Assembly: GCF_004421105.1 (NCBI RefSeq)
Contig: NZ_CP038033.1
Coordinates: 62,001-126,000 of the forward strand
Length of the DNA stretch: 64,000 nt
Direction of reading: 5' to 3'
DNA from: Nitrosococcus wardiae
GTDB lineage: Bacteria > Pseudomonadota > Gammaproteobacteria > Nitrosococcales > Nitrosococcaceae
Part shown: positions 7,567 through 16,977 of the stretch, piece by piece
Numbering within the stretch: position 1 is the stretch's first letter
Layout: the number at the start of each line of letters is the position of its first letter
Made by a program: the position numbers and the translations under genes
The notes under the pieces: generated by a model
Databases searched by the model: none
What the model was told of the DNA's origin: nothing
The model's input: the letters and a program-made list of their open reading frames with translations, nothing else

Positions 7567-8778
7567 ATGTCCCATCGCGCGGCTCTTATACTTCTTGGAT
7601 TGATTATTATTGGCGTGATTGCAGGTGTTCTAGCGGGATGGTATGCCGGCCCCCGCATGGAAGCCCTGGCTTGGCTTGGCACTCTCTTTCTCAATGCCCT
7701 CAAAATGACCATCATCCCCCTGATCCTGTCTGCTGTCATTACCGGTGTCGCTAGTTTGGGGGACGTCCGCAAACTAGGGCGGGTGGGCGCTATTGTCATT
7801 GGTTACTACGCTTGCACTACCGCCATTGCGGTGGCCATTGGCCTCCTGGTGGTCAATATTATCCAGCCCGGTAGTGGTATCGCTATTGGCGATGGCTCGG
7901 TCCCAGCAAGCATTGCTGCCAAGGGAGACACAGGAATTGAGGATATTCTGCTCTCCCTCATCTCCCCCAATCTCATCAACGCTGCTGCCGAAGGGCAACT
8001 CCTCCCTTTGATTGTCTTCGCTATCTTGTTTTCCGCCACACTCACCACATTGGGGGAGAAAGGTCAGCCGGTACTGGCCTTTTTTGAGGGCGTAAATGAA
8101 GCCATGATGAAACTAGTGGTGTGGATCATGTACCTAGCGCCGGTGGGCATCTTCGCCCTGATCTCTGCTCGCCTGGGCCAAAGTGGTGGCGGCGAGGCTT
8201 TTCTAAGGGAGATCAGTGCTGTGGGCTGGCATGTGGTGACGGTGCTTTCCGGGCTGGCCCTGCACTTTGTGGTGCTGCTGCTGCTCTTGTTTTTTATTGC
8301 TGGCCGAGGGTGGGATTACCTGATTAACATGCTCCGCGCCTTACTGACCGCTTTTGGCACTGCTAGTTCCTCCGCTACTCTACCGCTCACCATGGAGTGC
8401 GTGCGGGAAAATGACGTTGACCCCCGGGCTGTTCGCTTTGTGCTGCCCTTAGGTTCGACTATCAATATGGACGGCACCGCCCTCTACGAGGCCGCCGCGG
8501 TAATGTTCATTGCCCAAGCTTATGGAATCCAACTAGGCCTGGAACAACAGGCCCTTATCTTTGTCACGGCCACCTTAGCAGCTATTGGCGCTGCCGGCAT
8601 TCCCGAGGCAGGCTTGGTTACCCTGGTCATCGTGTTGAATGCGGTGGGCCTCCCCCTCGAAGGTATTGGGCTGCTACTTGCCGTCGACTGGTTTCTCGAT
8701 CGTTTCCGCACCTCGGTGAATGTTTGGGGCGATTCTGTGGGAGCAGCCGTGTTAGCCCGTTTCCTACCCAAAGATTAA
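7567..8778 (+). CDS. Dicarboxylate/amino acid:cation symporter (DAACS family)
   Basis: 403 residues, with about eight hydrophobic spans and two re-entrant loops. Family motifs are visible: the serine-rich hairpin FGTASSSATLPLTMECV, then PLGSTINMDGTALYE, the conserved NMDGT in TM7. It would import glutamate, aspartate or C4-dicarboxylates with H+ or Na+; the sequence does not settle which. No good Shine-Dalgarno site precedes the ATG. It converges with ppiD, the two stop codons being one base apart. Confidence 0.9.
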   Translation: MSHRAALILLGLIIIGVIAGVLAGWYAGPRMEALAWLGTLFLNALKMTIIPLILSAVITGVASLGDVRKLGRVGAIVIGYYACTTAIAVAIGLLVVNIIQPGSGIAIGDGSVPASIAAKGDTGIEDILLSLISPNLINAAAEGQLLPLIVFAILFSATLTTLGEKGQPVLAFFEGVNEAMMKLVVWIMYLAPVGIFALISARLGQSGGGEAFLREISAVGWHVVTVLSGLALHFVVLLLLLFFIAGRGWDYLINMLRALLTAFGTASSSATLPLTMECVRENDVDPRAVRFVLPLGSTINMDGTALYEAAAVMFIAQAYGIQLGLEQQALIFVTATLAAIGAAGIPEAGLVTLVIVLNAVGLPLEGIGLLLAVDWFLDRFRTSVNVWGDSVGAAVLARFLPKD

Positions 8779-8779
8779 A

Positions 8780-10693
8780 TTACAGGTTATCCCTATATAT
8801 TTTAATCTCGGCTTCCGCTCTCAACTCATCGATAAAGCCCTGATAGGCCACTTGGCCGTGCATCTGCTCCATTTCTTGGGCCAGGGATTGGCGCGCTTTC
8901 TCATCTAGCTGGTTCAGGTCCCCATCTTTGACCGTATAGAGGCCCACTACCGCATAATCTCCCGCTCCCAAGGGCTGTCCCGCAAAAACAGGGCTCTCCG
9001 ATTGGGGGTGCGGCAACCCATAAGCCATGTTCAGGACTTCCCGAGGAATATCCTCGCTGCGACGGCCATAAAACTTCTTCTCATTCCAAGTCTCTTCCCC
9101 AGCAAAAACAGTTTCCGGAGACTCCCCCTGTTGCAAACGCTCAACCAAGGCGTCTCCCCGTTCTTGAGCCTTGGCTTTGGCCCGCTCTAAGGTCAATGTT
9201 TCCTGTATTTTTTCGCGGGCTTGCTCAAAGGGCTCAATATCCGCCGGGAAATGCTTTTTAACCCGCAACACCACCAGATCATTGGGCCCTAATTCAAGGG
9301 TTCGACTGTTCATCTCTTCCTGCAGCACTTCTTCACTAAAAGCAGCGGTTACCACCTTGGGATTTGCCCCAATCCCGCTGCCCCCCCTTTGCGAGAAAGG
9401 TTTGCTGGTTTTAATGGGGAGCTCAAGGGCCTCTGCGGCAACCTCCAAGGTAAAGGGATTTTCGTAGGTAAGATTATCCAGAATCTCCGCTTGTTCGTAG
9501 AAGTGTTCCTCCGCCAGCTGCTGGCGGTACTTTTGCGCCAGTTCTTCACGGACCTCTTCAAAGGAGGGGGTTTCGCCGCGCTGAATACCGGTCAGTTGGA
9601 TAATATGGTAACCAAATTTGGTCAATACCGGCTCGCTAAGATCGCCCACCTTTTCCAGAGAAAAGACCGCCTCTTCAAAGGCCGGATCCATCACCCCTCG
9701 ACCAAAGAAACCCAGATCCCCTCCCTGTTGGGCTGAACCGGGATCTTCAGAGACTTCCTTGGCCAGCTCCTCAAAAGGTTCACCCTGTTGTAAACGTTTT
9801 AGCGCTTGATCAGCTTTCTCCCGAGCTGCCTGGCGGGCAGCCTCATCTCCTTCCTGGGGAACTTGTATCAATATATGGCTGGCCCGACGCTGCTCCGGCG
9901 CTCCGAATTGATCTTTGGACTCCTCGTAGAGATCACGCAAGGTCTGCTCATCCACCGGGATATCGGCCGTTAAAGATTCAGCAGTAAGGCGCAAATAATC
10001 CACAGTTACCTGCTCTGGGGTGCGGAACTCATCCGGATGATCTTCATAATATTGGCGCAACTCCTCATCGCTGATTTGGATAGCATCCCGGAATTTGGAT
10101 AAAGGCACAATGCTGTAACCGATTTCCCGCTCCTGGTGTCGAAGACGGGCGATATCCTCCATTTCCTGCTGGGTCGCAAATGCCGATAGCTGCAAGGTGG
10201 AGGCTAACTGTTCACTCAGGAGGCTCAAACGCAGACGAGCCTCGTAAGCTGCAGGCGTCAATCCCTGGCTATTTAGCACACTCTCGTAACGCTGAAAATC
10301 AAACTGACCCGTCTCATCTTGAAAGGCTTCATTATTATGAATGACTTTACTGAGCTCCGAGTCACTCATGCCTAACCCAAGCTCATCTGCCGCATCCAAA
10401 ACTAAGCGCTGCTCAATCAACCCGTCTAAAACGCGCTGTTTGGTCGCCGGATCATCCAACATTTTTTCCGAGAAACCTTCCCCCATCAAGAAACGCAATT
10501 GTTGAGTATAGCGCTGAAATGCCGCACGGAACTCACGGGTAGTAATCTCTTCACCGTTCACAGAGGCGGCCAGGGCTTCCCCCCCTTCACGGAAATAGTT
10601 ATTAATACCCCACAGGGCAAAAGGAATGGTAATAAGCCCAACAATTACCCAGGCAAAAATACCTTGGGCACGACTCCGTATGGCTTCCAACAT
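8780..10693 (-). CDS. ppiD: Periplasmic chaperone PpiD (SurA-like N-domain, parvulin domain)
   Basis: 637 residues. A single N-terminal membrane anchor (FAWVIVGLITIPFALWGI, about 14-31) is followed by a SurA_N-type chaperone region and a parvulin domain near 265-365 (RRASHILIQV, GGDLGFFGRGVMDPAFEEA, FGYHIIQL). A second chaperone-like region follows. PpiD is bound to the SecYEG translocon and receives exported proteins on the periplasmic side. It lies downstream of hupB and two tRNA genes but is separated from them by a strong hairpin. Confidence 0.92.
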   Translation of the reverse strand: MLEAIRSRAQGIFAWVIVGLITIPFALWGINNYFREGGEALAASVNGEEITTREFRAAFQRYTQQLRFLMGEGFSEKMLDDPATKQRVLDGLIEQRLVLDAADELGLGMSDSELSKVIHNNEAFQDETGQFDFQRYESVLNSQGLTPAAYEARLRLSLLSEQLASTLQLSAFATQQEMEDIARLRHQEREIGYSIVPLSKFRDAIQISDEELRQYYEDHPDEFRTPEQVTVDYLRLTAESLTADIPVDEQTLRDLYEESKDQFGAPEQRRASHILIQVPQEGDEAARQAAREKADQALKRLQQGEPFEELAKEVSEDPGSAQQGGDLGFFGRGVMDPAFEEAVFSLEKVGDLSEPVLTKFGYHIIQLTGIQRGETPSFEEVREELAQKYRQQLAEEHFYEQAEILDNLTYENPFTLEVAAEALELPIKTSKPFSQRGGSGIGANPKVVTAAFSEEVLQEEMNSRTLELGPNDLVVLRVKKHFPADIEPFEQAREKIQETLTLERAKAKAQERGDALVERLQQGESPETVFAGEETWNEKKFYGRRSEDIPREVLNMAYGLPHPQSESPVFAGQPLGAGDYAVVGLYTVKDGDLNQLDEKARQSLAQEMEQMHGQVAYQGFIDELRAEAEIKIYRDNL

Positions 10694-10734
10694 GGATTTA
10701 GCTACCTCTTCAACAGGGCGACCACTTAAAGGAA

Positions 10735-10780
10735 CAAAAAAGGCGCAATTTACAATCCTGTAAAATGCGCCTTTTTATTT
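10735..10780 (-). terminator. Rho-independent terminator of the hupB-tRNA transcript
   Basis: A near-perfect inverted repeat (AAAGGCGCA-TTTACA against TGTAAA-TTGCGCCTTT on the minus strand) followed by a T-run. It follows the tRNA-Asp gene and precedes ppiD. A-runs on the other side could make it bidirectional. Confidence 0.85.
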
Positions 10781-10795
10781 ATAACTCTTAAAAAA

Positions 10796-10872
10796 TGGCG
10801 GAGTGGACGGGATTCGAACCCGCGACCCCCGGCGTGACAGGCCGGTATTCTAACCAGCTGAACTACCACTCC
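10796..10872 (-). tRNA. tRNA-Asp (GTC)
   Basis: 77 nt including an encoded CCA. The acceptor stem GGAGTGG pairs with CCACTCC, the anticodon is GTC in loop CTGTCAC, and the T-loop is GGTTCGAATCC. It lies 20 bp after tRNA-Val. Confidence 0.97.
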
Positions 10873-10892
10873 TAAAAACTATCTATCCCCCA

Positions 10893-10968
10893 TGGTGGGT
10901 GCTGAGGGGTTCGAACCCCCGACCTTCGCCTTGTAAGGGCGACGCTCTCCCAGCTGAGCTAAGCACCC
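10893..10968 (-). tRNA. tRNA-Val (TAC)
   Basis: 76 nt including an encoded CCA. Acceptor GGGTGCT/AGCACCC, anticodon TAC in loop CTTACAA, T-loop GGTTCGAACCC. It starts 11 bp after hupB and is probably cut from the same transcript. Confidence 0.97.
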
Positions 10969-10979
10969 ACATAAACATC

Positions 10980-11252
10980 TTAGTTTACAGCATCCTTGAG
11001 GGCTTTTCCAGCTTTAAACGAAGGTATCTTCGAAGCTTTGATCTTAATCTCCTCACCCGTCTGTGGGTTGCGCCCCGTCCGGGCGGCACGATCCCGCACG
11101 GAAAAGGTGCCAAAACCTACGATTGTAACCTGGTCACCACGCCTTAGCGCATCGGTAACCGCTTCGATAACAGAATCCACGGCCCGAGCTGCGGCGGCTT
11201 TGGTCAAGTCCCCTGACTCCGCTACCGATTCAATAAGCTCCGATTTATTCAC
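10980..11252 (-). CDS. hupB: DNA-binding protein HU (beta type)
   Basis: 90 residues, standard HU length, with the DNA-clasping arm [15 protein letters not shown] and the family core [20 protein letters not shown] bends and compacts DNA in the nucleoid. It starts with GTG at 11252 behind a GGGGA site. The order hupB, tRNA-Val, tRNA-Asp, terminator, ppiD resembles the lon-hupB-ppiD neighbourhood of many gammaproteobacteria with tRNAs placed between. Confidence 0.95.
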   Translation of the reverse strand: MNKSELIESVAESGDLTKAAAARAVDSVIEAVTDALRRGDQVTIVGFGTFSVRDRAARTGRNPQTGEEIKIKASKIPSFKAGKALKDAVN

Positions 11253-11603
11253 TAAGTTATTCCCCTATTTTGCCAATTATTTTAACTTTGAATTTATTCG
11301 ACGGTTAGCTGGCTACAGAAGCTCCTTGGCTAAAACCGGCGCGATTAACTCCAAACCACGCCAGATTCTATACCAATTGGCCAGAAGCCGAGTCAAGCGC
11401 ATCTCCAGCTGTCCCTCCCCCCCGAGGCTGTTTCCACTTCTTATGGGAGTAAAATTATCCATTCCCAGGGAGAGGGGATGAGTCTATATTTATATATAGA
11501 TATTCCATAGCAAACTTAACAGAAATTGTAGGCGTAACTACAATGCGTCATGGACATTTTATCAACCCATTTTCCGTCTTTTCAGGCAGTTAAGGAGAAT
11601 TTT
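11253..11603. other. Divergent intergenic region, hupB to zinc-ribbon gene
   Basis: 351 bp without a gene. An AT-rich small hairpin lies at 11483-11500 (TCTATAT/ATATAGA). A perfect dyad with 7-bp arms, ATTGTAG-N6-CTACAAT, lies at 11525-11544, about 60 bp before the plus-strand start. It could be an operator. The hupB promoter must be here but no strong -35/-10 pair stands out. Confidence 0.5.
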
Positions 11604-12179
11604 ATGGGAAAAGGGGGCTCTTCTAAAGATACCTCTAATATCGCTCACCACAAGGGAACACCAAGTCCTGTAAGGAACAGAAGAGGTCAAAAGGGAACAC
11701 CAGGTCCTGGAGGGAATAGAGGAGATCGGCTGATCGAGGAAAGGATCCATGATCCTTACAAAACCAAGAAAAAATTACCGGAACCTACCATCTGTCCAGA
11801 ATGCCAGGCCCTATTTCAGCAGGGCAGATGGACTTGGGCTGAAATTCCCCCCAACGCTAATCAGGAATTATGCCCTGCCTGTCAACGAATACGGGACCGG
11901 GTTCCCGCCGGGTTCTTAACACTGAGTGGAGCGTTTTTCCAAGAGCATCGGGAGGAAATCATTAACCTTATTCGCAACAAAGAGGAAAGCGAGAAAGCGC
12001 AACACCCCTTAAAGCGGATCATGGATATTGAGGAACAAGAAGGAGAAACCGTAATCACCTTTACGGAAGTCCACCTCCCCAGGGGAATAGGGGAGGCGCT
12101 GAATCGAGCTTATGAAGGTGAAATTGATTATCAGTACGCGGATCAGACCAGTATTCTCCGCGTACGGTGGCACCGCTAG
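11604..12179 (+). CDS. Zinc-ribbon protein of the BCAM0308 type
   Basis: 191 residues from the ATG at 11604, which has an AAGGAG site 8 nt upstream; the earlier ATG at 11550 has none. Two Cys pairs, C64-PE-C67 and C90-PA-C93, form a likely zinc ribbon. The basic N-terminus carries two 13-residue repeats starting KGTP (encoded by a 39-bp tandem repeat, 11652-11729). The C-terminal half is soluble alpha/beta. It resembles proteins named BCAM0308 family in proteobacteria, which are found near stress and redox genes; this assignment is from memory. Function unknown. It converges with the BON-domain gene. Confidence 0.65.
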   Translation: MGKGGSSKDTSNIAHHKGTPSPVRNRRGQKGTPGPGGNRGDRLIEERIHDPYKTKKKLPEPTICPECQALFQQGRWTWAEIPPNANQELCPACQRIRDRVPAGFLTLSGAFFQEHREEIINLIRNKEESEKAQHPLKRIMDIEEQEGETVITFTEVHLPRGIGEALNRAYEGEIDYQYADQTSILRVRWHR

Positions 12180-12197
12180 GGAATACGGGAAATCATA

Positions 12198-12232
12198 GCC
12201 TGCCAAAGCGGCTTTTAGCCACTTTGGCAGGC
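12198..12232. terminator. Strong hairpin between convergent genes
   Basis: Eleven-base perfect stem GCCTGCCAAAG/CTTTGGCAGGC enclosing CGGCTTTTAGCCA. It sits between two convergent stop codons and probably serves both, though neither side has a clear T-run. Confidence 0.6.
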
Positions 12233-12264
12233 GGTGATATTCCAGGCAAATCCTTTTATCCTTT

Positions 12265-13029
12265 TTATTTTCTCACTTCTATCTGGTTAACAACATCTGC
12301 GACCCCCGACAGACACCAGGCATCGGCCTCTGCCATGCCTTTTTCTTCCTCAGTGGCCACCCACCCCGTTAAGGTGATCACGCGATTGCGAATATCTATT
12401 CGAATTTGATCCGCTTCTACTAAGCGATCCTTTTCCAGGATCAAACGGAGGCCATCGACAAGCTCCTCTTCTGTCTCTTCCCGGGCGGGCACTACCTCCA
12501 AGCGATTTTCAACATTTCGACCCCCCCTTAACCACCAGCTCATTGTCCCAATGAGGTACTTATGAGAGGGACTGGGAACATGACCTTCCAAAATCACCGC
12601 GCCCTCTTCCACTGAGATCTGGACCAAGCCGCTCGGTTCACGGTCTGCCTGCTGCCAAGTTTCAAAGTCTACCTTTTTAAACCCTTGTCCTTGTCCAGCG
12701 ACCTCCTTGGCCCGTCCCTGAAGAGTGCAATTACGGAAGGTTGATTCCTCCAGTAACGCTCGACACAGGGTATCCCGCAGAGCACCATCCCCTCGCTGCT
12801 CCGTGGGCCTAACGGTGAGCCGGTCAACAAACGTACTCACACCGGCCAATTGTTGGTTGCGCAAAAGTTGCAGGGCGCATTTTTTGGTGGTGAGATCTTC
12901 CACTTCGCCTGCAAGCATAAGAGTCCCGTTGCGGATGCTTATTTCAATAGGAGAGCGATGGAGATTGATGCGTTCATCGTATTCAAGAATCGCTCTTGCC
13001 TGTTTAATGATGTCATCCTGTATACTCAT
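12265..13029 (-). CDS. Protein with three BON domains
   Basis: 254 residues with no signal peptide or membrane segment. Three BON-like units can be read: about 15-70 (IEISIRNGTLMLAGEVEDLTT), about 120-180 (EEGAVILEGHVPSPSHKYL) and about 190-252 (RIDIRNRVITLTGWVATEEE). BON domains are thought to bind phospholipids or serve as small interaction modules in osmotic and envelope stress proteins. It lies 140 bp downstream of the last ATPase gene on the same strand, with a GGGGA site, and may share that transcript. Confidence 0.8.
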   Translation of the reverse strand: MSIQDDIIKQARAILEYDERINLHRSPIEISIRNGTLMLAGEVEDLTTKKCALQLLRNQQLAGVSTFVDRLTVRPTEQRGDGALRDTLCRALLEESTFRNCTLQGRAKEVAGQGQGFKKVDFETWQQADREPSGLVQISVEEGAVILEGHVPSPSHKYLIGTMSWWLRGGRNVENRLEVVPAREETEEELVDGLRLILEKDRLVEADQIRIDIRNRVITLTGWVATEEEKGMAEADAWCLSGVADVVNQIEVRK

Positions 13030-13169
13030 TTTTTTCCCCTATTTTCAACTAGCCTATGCCTACAAAGTTAGTCCCTTAGCCCAGGTTTTGGGGAATTTTT
13101 GAAGTGAATTGTTTAGCGTGGGTTTCGGTGGATGCGCTATACTTATCCGCCCTACAGCGGCTGAGCGGG

Positions 13170-13784
13170 CTAACCCTGCTTGCCCTGCTCCTGTAACACC
13201 TTAATCTGAAATAAAGCATTACGCTCTTCTTCTTCCAAGGCCGATTGGATGTAGCGAATGGCCGCTTGGTAGCGGGGAATCACATTATATTTGAGTGCGT
13301 TAACGCGTTTCTGGGTTTTGCGCTGTTCAGCCAGCATGCGGCGCAGAGAAGTCTCTGCTTCTCCAAGCCGCGCTAAAACCATGGCCAGTTCCGCCAGCTG
13401 GGCCCGAGTCTCATCCAGACTGGCATCCGTCCAAAGCAGGCTGATGGGCTGCAAGGGCAAACGTTGAACAGTCACCGCCGGATATTCCACCCCTAGGCTA
13501 GAACGGGGAAGGATCTTCACTGACAGGCTGGGATGTATTCCTAAAGCAGCCTGGCGTAACTGACGACTATTCATCCGCATGTGGGTAATGGACAGCCAAT
13601 GGTAAGAATCTTCTAAGGCGGCCCGGGCTTCATGCCGCAATTGGCGGTAGCGGGTTAAATGCTCGTAAACCAACCGGGTCAGCAACTCCCGCTTGCGTTC
13701 CAGCAAGTCATGCCCTTCCTGCAAAAAAGTGACTTGCCGTTTAAGATCGAGCAAAGCGCTCTTGGTCGGAGGCTGGCGCGCCAT
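13170..13784 (-). CDS. atpD: V/A-type ATPase subunit D (central stalk)
   Basis: 204 residues from the ATG at 13784, which overlaps the atpB stop by one base (TGATG). The earlier in-frame ATG at 13832 would lie inside atpB. The N-terminal helix PPTKSALLDLKRQVTFLQEG and the C-terminal helix RTQKRVNALKYNVIPRYQA are typical of subunit D, the antiparallel coiled-coil rotor that turns inside the A3B3 head. It is the last gene of the ATPase operon. Confidence 0.93.
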   Translation of the reverse strand: MARQPPTKSALLDLKRQVTFLQEGHDLLERKRELLTRLVYEHLTRYRQLRHEARAALEDSYHWLSITHMRMNSRQLRQAALGIHPSLSVKILPRSSLGVEYPAVTVQRLPLQPISLLWTDASLDETRAQLAELAMVLARLGEAETSLRRMLAEQRKTQKRVNALKYNVIPRYQAAIRYIQSALEEEERNALFQIKVLQEQGKQG

Positions 13785-15199
13785 CAATCCTCTTCTGCCG
13801 TCGGCGTCTCCTGACCAGAGTCGCCGCCCCATTTATGATATTTTTCAAGATCCGCCTCAGTCACTCGGGTGAGAGCTATCTGGGGAAGTAGGGAAAGCAA
13901 ATCCCAAGCCAAATCCAAGGTCTCAATGATGGACCGTTCCTCCTCTTCCTCTTGCTTGACAAAACGCTGTTCGAATTGGTCAGCAAAATTAAGATACTGC
14001 CGGTCAGCCTCAGAAAGCTCCTCGGCGCCGATAATAGAAGCCAAATTTCTCACTTCTAAAGCCTTGGCATAGACTGCATAGAGCTGGCTGGCGACCCGGG
14101 GATGGTCTTCTCGGGTAAAGTCCTTGCCAATCCCATCCTTCATCAATCGGGACAAGGAAGGAGGGATGGTGACCGGAGGATAGATTCCTTGGTGATAGAG
14201 CTCCCTGGAGAGAACAATTTGCCCTTCCGTAATATAGCCCGTCAGGTCGGGAATCGGATGGGTGATGTCATCTGAGGGCATAGAGACTACCGGCACCATG
14301 GTAATGGAACCGTGTCGGTCCTTAATTCGTCCGGCCCGCTCATAAATCTCGGCAAGATCGGAATAGAGGTACCCGGGGTAGCCCTTACGGGAAGGGACAT
14401 CCCCCTTGGCCGTGGCCACCTCGCGCAGCGCTTCCGCGTAATGAGTCATGTCGGTCATCACCACCAGCACATGCAAGTCCTGCTCAAAGGCCAAATATTC
14501 GGCACAGGTCAGCGCGGTACGGGGCAGGATCAAACGTTTGATGGGAGGATCGTCCGCCAGATTGAGATACATCACCACATTGCCCAGCACGCCGCTGCTC
14601 TCAAACTCCTCTTGGAAGAACCGGGCATCCCCATAGGTGACTCCCATGGCGGCAAAGACCACCACAAAGCGAGTCTCCTCACCCAGCAGTTTGGCCTGAC
14701 GGACAATCTGAGCCGCCAGGCGATTGTGGGGAAGACCCGAGCCAGAGAAGATGGGCAGTTTTTGGCCGCGCACTAGGGAATTGAGACCGTCAATGGTAGA
14801 AATTCCGGTCTGAATAAATTCTTGAGGATAGGCACGGGCAACGGGATTGACGGGGGCACCGTTGACGTTGCGTTTGAGGGAAGCCACGATGGGAGGACGG
14901 TTATCACGGGGGGCCCCCACACCGTCGAAAATACGCCCTAAAACATCTGGTGATAAAGGGATCTCAAAAGGTTCTCCCAAAAACCGGACCCAGGTGCGTT
15001 CTAAATCAAGATCATCGGTGCCCTCAAAGATCTGGATCAGAACCCCATCGTCGGAAGTGAGGATCACTTGCCCGTTGCGACGCCGCCCCAGGTGATCCTT
15101 GATCACCACCCGCTCCCCAAAAGCGCTACCGGATATATCTTGCATAAACAACAATCCCCCCCGAGCCGCAGAGGCGGTACAGTACTCTTTCTCTTTCAT
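13784..15199 (-). CDS. atpB: V/A-type ATPase subunit B (non-catalytic)
   Basis: 471 residues. It shows the hallmark of the non-catalytic subunit: where subunit A has a P-loop, this has GSGLPHN. Other family segments are EFIQTGISTIDGLNSLVRGQ and YPGYLYSDLAEIYERAG. Three copies alternate with subunit A in the cytoplasmic head. The ATG at 15199 overlaps the atpA stop by ATGA. The C-terminus ends in an acidic tail. Confidence 0.95.
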   Translation of the reverse strand: MKEKEYCTASAARGGLLFMQDISGSAFGERVVIKDHLGRRRNGQVILTSDDGVLIQIFEGTDDLDLERTWVRFLGEPFEIPLSPDVLGRIFDGVGAPRDNRPPIVASLKRNVNGAPVNPVARAYPQEFIQTGISTIDGLNSLVRGQKLPIFSGSGLPHNRLAAQIVRQAKLLGEETRFVVVFAAMGVTYGDARFFQEEFESSGVLGNVVMYLNLADDPPIKRLILPRTALTCAEYLAFEQDLHVLVVMTDMTHYAEALREVATAKGDVPSRKGYPGYLYSDLAEIYERAGRIKDRHGSITMVPVVSMPSDDITHPIPDLTGYITEGQIVLSRELYHQGIYPPVTIPPSLSRLMKDGIGKDFTREDHPRVASQLYAVYAKALEVRNLASIIGAEELSEADRQYLNFADQFEQRFVKQEEEEERSIIETLDLAWDLLSLLPQIALTRVTEADLEKYHKWGGDSGQETPTAEED

Positions 15200-16977
15200 T
15201 CTGAATGCTTTCCAGCCTCGCCGTATTCCATGCCGAGTTGCTCGAATTCTTCCCTTATCTGCTTGGCAAAATCCCGCAACTTTTCCACTTGAGTATTGTC
15301 ATAATCGCTCTTACAGCGCTTGGCACGAGCCAGAATAGGAAGTCCTAAAAGTTCCTGTACCGGCACTCCCCGATCCAATAATTCAACGCCCCGATGGTAG
15401 AGCTGGAGCATCAGATCTAAGAGGGCAAACTGTTTCTCCGGAGTACAAAAGCTATCCACGGGGTCCAGGGCACTCTGCTGCAATACACCCTCCTTGATAA
15501 GAGCTGCTCCCTCCAGAACCCAACGCTGGGTACCGGATAAAGCCTCAGGACCGACCAGGTTAACAATGCGGGAAAGTTCTTCCGCTTGGGTAAGCAGGGT
15601 CATGGCCTCAGCGCGCTCTGCCTGCCAACGCTTGTCAATATGCTCAACCCACCAGCGAGCGGCTACCGAGATATCGTCAGAGAAGCTTTCCGTCCAAGAC
15701 ACCGCTGGGTAATGGCGGGCATCTGCCAGATCTTTAGAGAGGGCCCAGAAGGTTCCCACGATTTCTTTGGTGTGGCTAGTCACGGGCTCAGAAAAATCAC
15801 CGCCTGGAGGAGAGACTGCGCCGATAAGGGTCACTGAACCGACTTCTCCCCCCAGGGTCTGGACCCGTCCCGCTCGCTCATAGAAGGCAGCAAGCCGGGA
15901 GGCTAGATAGGCTGGATAACCTTCCTCCACCGGCATCTGTCCGAGGCGCCCGGCCACCTCCCGCAGCGCCTCGGCCCAGCGACTGGTGGAATCTGCCACG
16001 ATAACCACATCGTAGCCCTGGTCCCGATAATATTCGCCCAGGGTCACTCCGACGTAAAGGGAAGCCTCCCGGGCCACTACCGGCATATTCGAAGTATTCG
16101 CCACCAGCAAGGTACGCTCCATCAGCGAGCGACCCGTATGGGGATCAGTCAGCTGGGGAAAGGAATCAAGGACTTCAACCAGTTCATTGCCTCGCTCGCC
16201 ACAGCCCACATAAATCACAATATCGGCATTGGACCAGCGGGCAATCTGCTGTTGGGCAATGGTTTTACCCGCGCCAAAGGGACCGGGTACCGCCGCTTTG
16301 CTCCCCTTAAGCAGGGGGAAAAAGGTATCCAGTATCCGCTGTCCAGTAATCAAGGGCGCTACACTGTATTCCCGTTGCCGATAGGGGCGAAACTTGCGCA
16401 CAGGCCATCGGTGAGAAAGGCTCAAGTCATGGAAGCGGTTATCCCGAGTACGTATACGAGCAATCACCTCGGCCAATGGATAATCCCCCTCACCGACCAG
16501 CTCCAGGAGTTCTCCCGATAGGCCAGGGGGGACCAGGATGCGATGTTCAATGGTTGGGGTTTCAGGCACGGTACCCAGCTGAGCGCCGCCAGAGATCGCC
16601 ATACCGGTAGTTAACTGGGGATTGGGTTGGAAGTGCCAAACCCTTTCTTGGTCCAAGCTTTGGAGTTGGATACCACGGGAGATCCGATCCCCGCTGACCT
16701 CCAAGATACGGTCAAGGGGCCGTTGTATGCCATCGAAAATTTGCCCTAAAAGGCCCGGTCCCAGTTCCACCGAGAGGGGATAACCGAGAGGCTCTACTTC
16801 CTCGCCAGGGCGCACCGATTCGGTTGCCTCATAGACTTGAATAAGGGCCTCCTCACCCTCACGGCCAATGACTTCCCCCACCAGCCCCATTTTTCCAATT
16901 TGCACCTGCTCCCCATTGGGCACCTGGGGGAGGCGCGCTCGAACCAGCGGGCCATTGACTTCCAACAACTTACCCAT
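15196..16977 (-). CDS. atpA: V/A-type ATPase catalytic subunit A
   Basis: 593 residues from the ATG at 16977 (MGKLLEVNGPLVRARLP). The frame is open 32 codons further up, but that part lies in atpE and has no family similarity. The Walker A motif GPFGAGKT is at about 232-239, followed by the V-type insert region and YVGCGERGNELVEV. ATP is hydrolysed or made at the A/B interface. It overlaps atpE by 8 bp and atpB by 4 bp. Confidence 0.95.
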   Translation of the reverse strand: MGKLLEVNGPLVRARLPQVPNGEQVQIGKMGLVGEVIGREGEEALIQVYEATESVRPGEEVEPLGYPLSVELGPGLLGQIFDGIQRPLDRILEVSGDRISRGIQLQSLDQERVWHFQPNPQLTTGMAISGGAQLGTVPETPTIEHRILVPPGLSGELLELVGEGDYPLAEVIARIRTRDNRFHDLSLSHRWPVRKFRPYRQREYSVAPLITGQRILDTFFPLLKGSKAAVPGPFGAGKTIAQQQIARWSNADIVIYVGCGERGNELVEVLDSFPQLTDPHTGRSLMERTLLVANTSNMPVVAREASLYVGVTLGEYYRDQGYDVVIVADSTSRWAEALREVAGRLGQMPVEEGYPAYLASRLAAFYERAGRVQTLGGEVGSVTLIGAVSPPGGDFSEPVTSHTKEIVGTFWALSKDLADARHYPAVSWTESFSDDISVAARWWVEHIDKRWQAERAEAMTLLTQAEELSRIVNLVGPEALSGTQRWVLEGAALIKEGVLQQSALDPVDSFCTPEKQFALLDLMLQLYHRGVELLDRGVPVQELLGLPILARAKRCKSDYDNTQVEKLRDFAKQIREEFEQLGMEYGEAGKHSE

